64,000 nt of DNA. It comes from Argentina anserina (Eukaryota > Streptophyta > Magnoliopsida > Rosales > Rosaceae). Both the position numbers and the translations under genes were made by a program. Positions 61,501 to 64,000 of this stretch are shown here, piece after piece (within the stretch, counting starts at the first letter, position 1; the number at the start of each line of letters is the position of its first letter). The notes under the pieces are model-generated. The model ran no database searches and was not told the DNA's origin. It saw only the letters and a list, made by a program, of their open reading frames with translations. Location of the stretch: assembly GCF_933775445.1 (NCBI RefSeq), contig NW_026089533.1, positions 1-64,000 on the forward strand, read 5' to 3'.

Positions 61501-64000
61501 TCTACAGAATTTGAGAATTTTGCAAGTGTGGGTGTGTGTTTCTTTCAAACTGAGTATCTTTACATAGTTTGCGTATCTTTACTATTCCAATTGTGTATCT
61601 TTACATCGTTTGCGTATCTTTACTATTCCAATAGTGTATCTTTTCATTTCTCGTTTGAGTATCTTTCTGTAAGGCTTTCTGATGCGAGTTTCTATTGAAT
61701 TTGAGAGTTTTCCAAGTGTGGGAGTGTGTTTCTTTTAAACTGAGTATCTTTACATCGTTTGCGTATCTTTACTATTCCAATTGTGTATCTTTACATCGTT
61801 TGCGTATCTTTACTATTCCAATAGTGTATCTTTTCATTTCTCGTTTGAGTATCTTTCTGTAAGGCTTTCTTATGCGAGTTTCTATTGAATTTGAGAGTTT
61901 TGCAAGTGTGGGAGTGTGTTTCTTTCAAACTGAGTATCTTTACATAGTTTGCGTATCTTTACTATTCCAATTGTGTATCTTTACATCGTTTGCGTATCTT
62001 TACTATTCCAATTGTGTATCTTTTCATTTCTCGTTTGAGTATCTTTCTGTAAGGCTTTCTGATGCGAGTTTCTATTGAATTTGAGAGTTTTGCAAGTGTG
62101 GGAGTGTGTTTCTTTCAAACTGAGTATCTTTACATCGTTTGCGTATCTTTACTATTCCAATTGTGTATCTTTTCAATTCTCGTTTGAGTATCTTTCTGTA
62201 AGGCTTCTGATGCGAGTTTCTATTGTATTTGAGAGTTTTGCAAGTGTGGGAGTGTGTTTCTTTCAAACAGAGTGTCTTTACATCGTTTGCGTATCTTTAC
62301 TATTCCAATTGTGTATCTTTACATCGTTTGCGTATCTTTACTATTCCAATAGTGTATCTTTTCATTTCTCGTTTGAGTATCTTTCTGTAAGGCTTTCTGA
62401 TGCGAGTTTCTATTGAATTTGAGAGTTTTGCAAGTGTGGGAGTGTGTTTCTTTCAAACTGAGTATCTTTACATAGTTTGCGTATCTTTACTATTCCAATT
62501 GTGTATCTTTACATCGTTTGCGTATCTTTACTATTCCAATAGTGTATCTTTTCATTTCTCGTTTGAGTATCTTTCTGTAAGGCTTTCTGATGCGAGTTTC
62601 TATTGAATTTGAGAGTTTTGCAAGTGTGGGAGTGTGTTTCTTTCAAACTGAGTATCTTTACATCGTTTGCGTATCTTTACTATTCCAATTGTGTATCTTT
62701 TCAATTCTCGTTTGAGTATCTTTCTGTAAGGCTTCTGATGCGAGTTTCTATTGTATTTGAGAGTTTTGCAAGTGTGGGAGTGTGTTTCTTTCAAACAGAG
62801 TGTCTTTACATCGTTTGCGTATCTTTACTATTCCAATTGTGTATCTTTACATCGTTTGTATATCTTTACTATTCTAATTGTGTATCTTTACATCGTTTAC
62901 GTATCTTTACTATTCCAATTGTGTATCTTTTCATTTCTCGTTTGACTATCTTTCTGTAAGGCTTCTGATGCGAGATTCTATTGTATTTGAGAGTTTTGCA
63001 AGTGTGGGAGTGTGTTTCTTTCAAACTGAGTATCTTTACATCGTTTGCGTATCTTTACTATTCCAATTGTGTATCTTTACATCGTTTGCGTATCTTTACT
63101 ATTCCAATTGTGTATCTTTTCAATTCTCGTTTGAGTATCTTTCTGTAAGGCTTCTGATGCGAGTTTCTATTGTATTTGAGAGTTTTGCAAGTGTGGGAGT
63201 GTGTTTCTTTCAAACTGAGTATCTTTACATCGTTTGCGTATCTTTACTATTCCAATTGTGTATCTTTACATCGTTTGCGTATCTTTACTATTCCAATTGT
63301 GTATCTTTTCATTTCTCGTTTGACTATCTTTCTGTAAGGCTTCTGATGCGAGATTCTATTGTATTTGAGAGTTTTGCAAGTGTGGGAGTGTGTTTCTTTC
63401 AAACTGAGTATCTTTACATCGTTTGCGTATCTATACTATTCCAATTGTGTATCTTTACATCGTTTGCGTATCTTTACTATTCCAATTGTGTATCTTTTCA
63501 TTTCTCGTTTGAGTATCTTTCTGTAAGGCTTTCTGATGCGAGTTTCTACAGAATTTGAGAATTTTGCAAGTGTGGGTGTGTGTTTCTTTCAAACTGAGTA
63601 TCTTTACATAGTTTGCGTATCTTTACTATTCCAATTGTGTATCTTTACATCGTTTGCGTATCTTTACTATTCCAATAGTGTATCTTTTCATTTCTCGTTT
63701 GAGTATCTTTCTGTAAGGCTTTCTGATGCGAGTTTCTATTGAATTTGAGAGTTTTCCAAGTGTGGGAGTGTGTTTCTTTTAAACTGAGTATCTTTACATC
63801 GTTTGCGTATCTTTACTATTCCAATTGTGTATCTTTACATCGTTTGCGTATCTTTACTATTCCAATAGTGTATCTTTTCATTTCTCGTTTGAGTATCTTT
63901 CTGTAAGGCTTTCTTATGCGAGTTTCTATTGAATTTGAGAGTTTTGCAAGTGTGGGAGTGTGTTTCTTTCAAACTGAGTATCTTTACATAGTTTGCGTAT
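61501..64000 (+). repeat. Right-arm satellite to window end, with a second trimer tract
   Basis: Mixed 190-bp units to about 62.9 kb, then 189-bp units with the GACTATC/GAGATT markers at about 62.94-63.5 kb, then a copy of the 61.49-61.99 kb sequence at an offset of 2044 bp (shared GTTTTCCAAGTG, TTTCTTTTAAACTG and CTTTCTTATGCG). The window ends inside a unit. Confidence 0.8.

Larger units (their letters stand above)
43503..64000 (+). repeat. Satellite array, right arm (same family, mainly 149/190-bp forms)
   Basis: This is the same satellite in the same orientation, resuming directly after the retrotransposon. The first bases (TTTGC) are the 3' copy of the target-site duplication and belong to an interrupted B module. 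Compared with the left arm, most A modules carry the extra T (GGCTTTCTG), giving 149- and 190-bp spacings. Variants rare or absent on the left are common here: CATAGTTTG for CATCGTTTG in module B, CCAATAGTG for CCAATTGTG in module C, and TATAGAATT for TATTGAATT in module A. A 2-bp loss at the A-B junction (ACTGATATC for ACTGAGTATC) recurs near 46353, 47070, 48502, 49368 and 50801. No gene or RNA gene is supported. The array runs past position 64000. Confidence 0.97.

Noticed and set aside
1..64000. CCAAT boxes in every C module as promoter elements
   Set aside because: The pentamer is a by-product of the repeat consensus (TTCCAATTG) and there is no associated gene or core promoter in the array.
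1..64000. Telomeric repeats, rDNA or 5S spacer origin of the satellite
   Set aside because: No TTTAGGG runs and no recognisable 5S, 18S or 25S sequence or RNA polymerase III box pattern is visible.

Overview
The window is almost entirely tandem satellite DNA from a plant genome, interrupted by one intact but non-coding LTR retrotransposon. The plant assignment rests on the retrotransposon. It has 2.26-kb LTRs, a primer-binding site complementary to the 3' end of tRNA-Asp, and noncoding motifs that I associate with the Ty3/gypsy Athila/Tat group of plants. I cannot name the species. I find no protein-coding gene, tRNA, rRNA or CRISPR array. The open frames in the satellite are by-products of repeat length and base composition.

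Layout: left satellite arm 1-35501; retrotransposon 35502-43502 (8001 bp: 5' LTR 35502-37758, internal region 37759-41245, 3' LTR 41246-43502) flanked by the 5-bp duplication TTTGC; right satellite arm 43503-64000. The array runs off both ends of the window, so its true size is unknown. All units lie in the same orientation in both arms.

The satellite is modular. Every unit follows A-(B-C)n-D. A is about 84 bp, B 19 bp, C 22 bp and D 23 bp, and each module begins with the octamer GTATCTTT. The B-C pair is a 41-bp sub-repeat present 1, 2, 3 or 4 times, giving unit lengths of 148, 189, 230 and 271 bp. An extra T in module A (GGCTTTCTG instead of GGCTTCTG) gives the 149/190-bp forms that dominate the right arm. 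Rare units (170, 212/213, 234 bp) have lost, fused or duplicated modules at the octamer boundaries.

Above the unit level there are higher-order repeats (HORs). A nine-unit block of about 1580 bp (called X here) occurs five times in the first 15 kb. A seven-unit block of 1283 bp (Z) occurs six times between 5.2 and 20 kb, four of them back to back. A 4829-bp tandem duplication covers about 20.6-29.3 kb. The right arm carries tandem duplications of 2299 bp and 2494 bp and a 567-bp trimer pattern. Sequence variants are zoned along the array, which suggests local homogenisation.

The retrotransposon inserted cleanly and recently into a B module. Its LTRs differ at only six positions that I could find by eye over 2257 bp. 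It has the cis-acting parts (LTRs, TATA box, PBS, purine-rich tract) but no gag or pol, so it would depend on proteins from another element (LARD-like).
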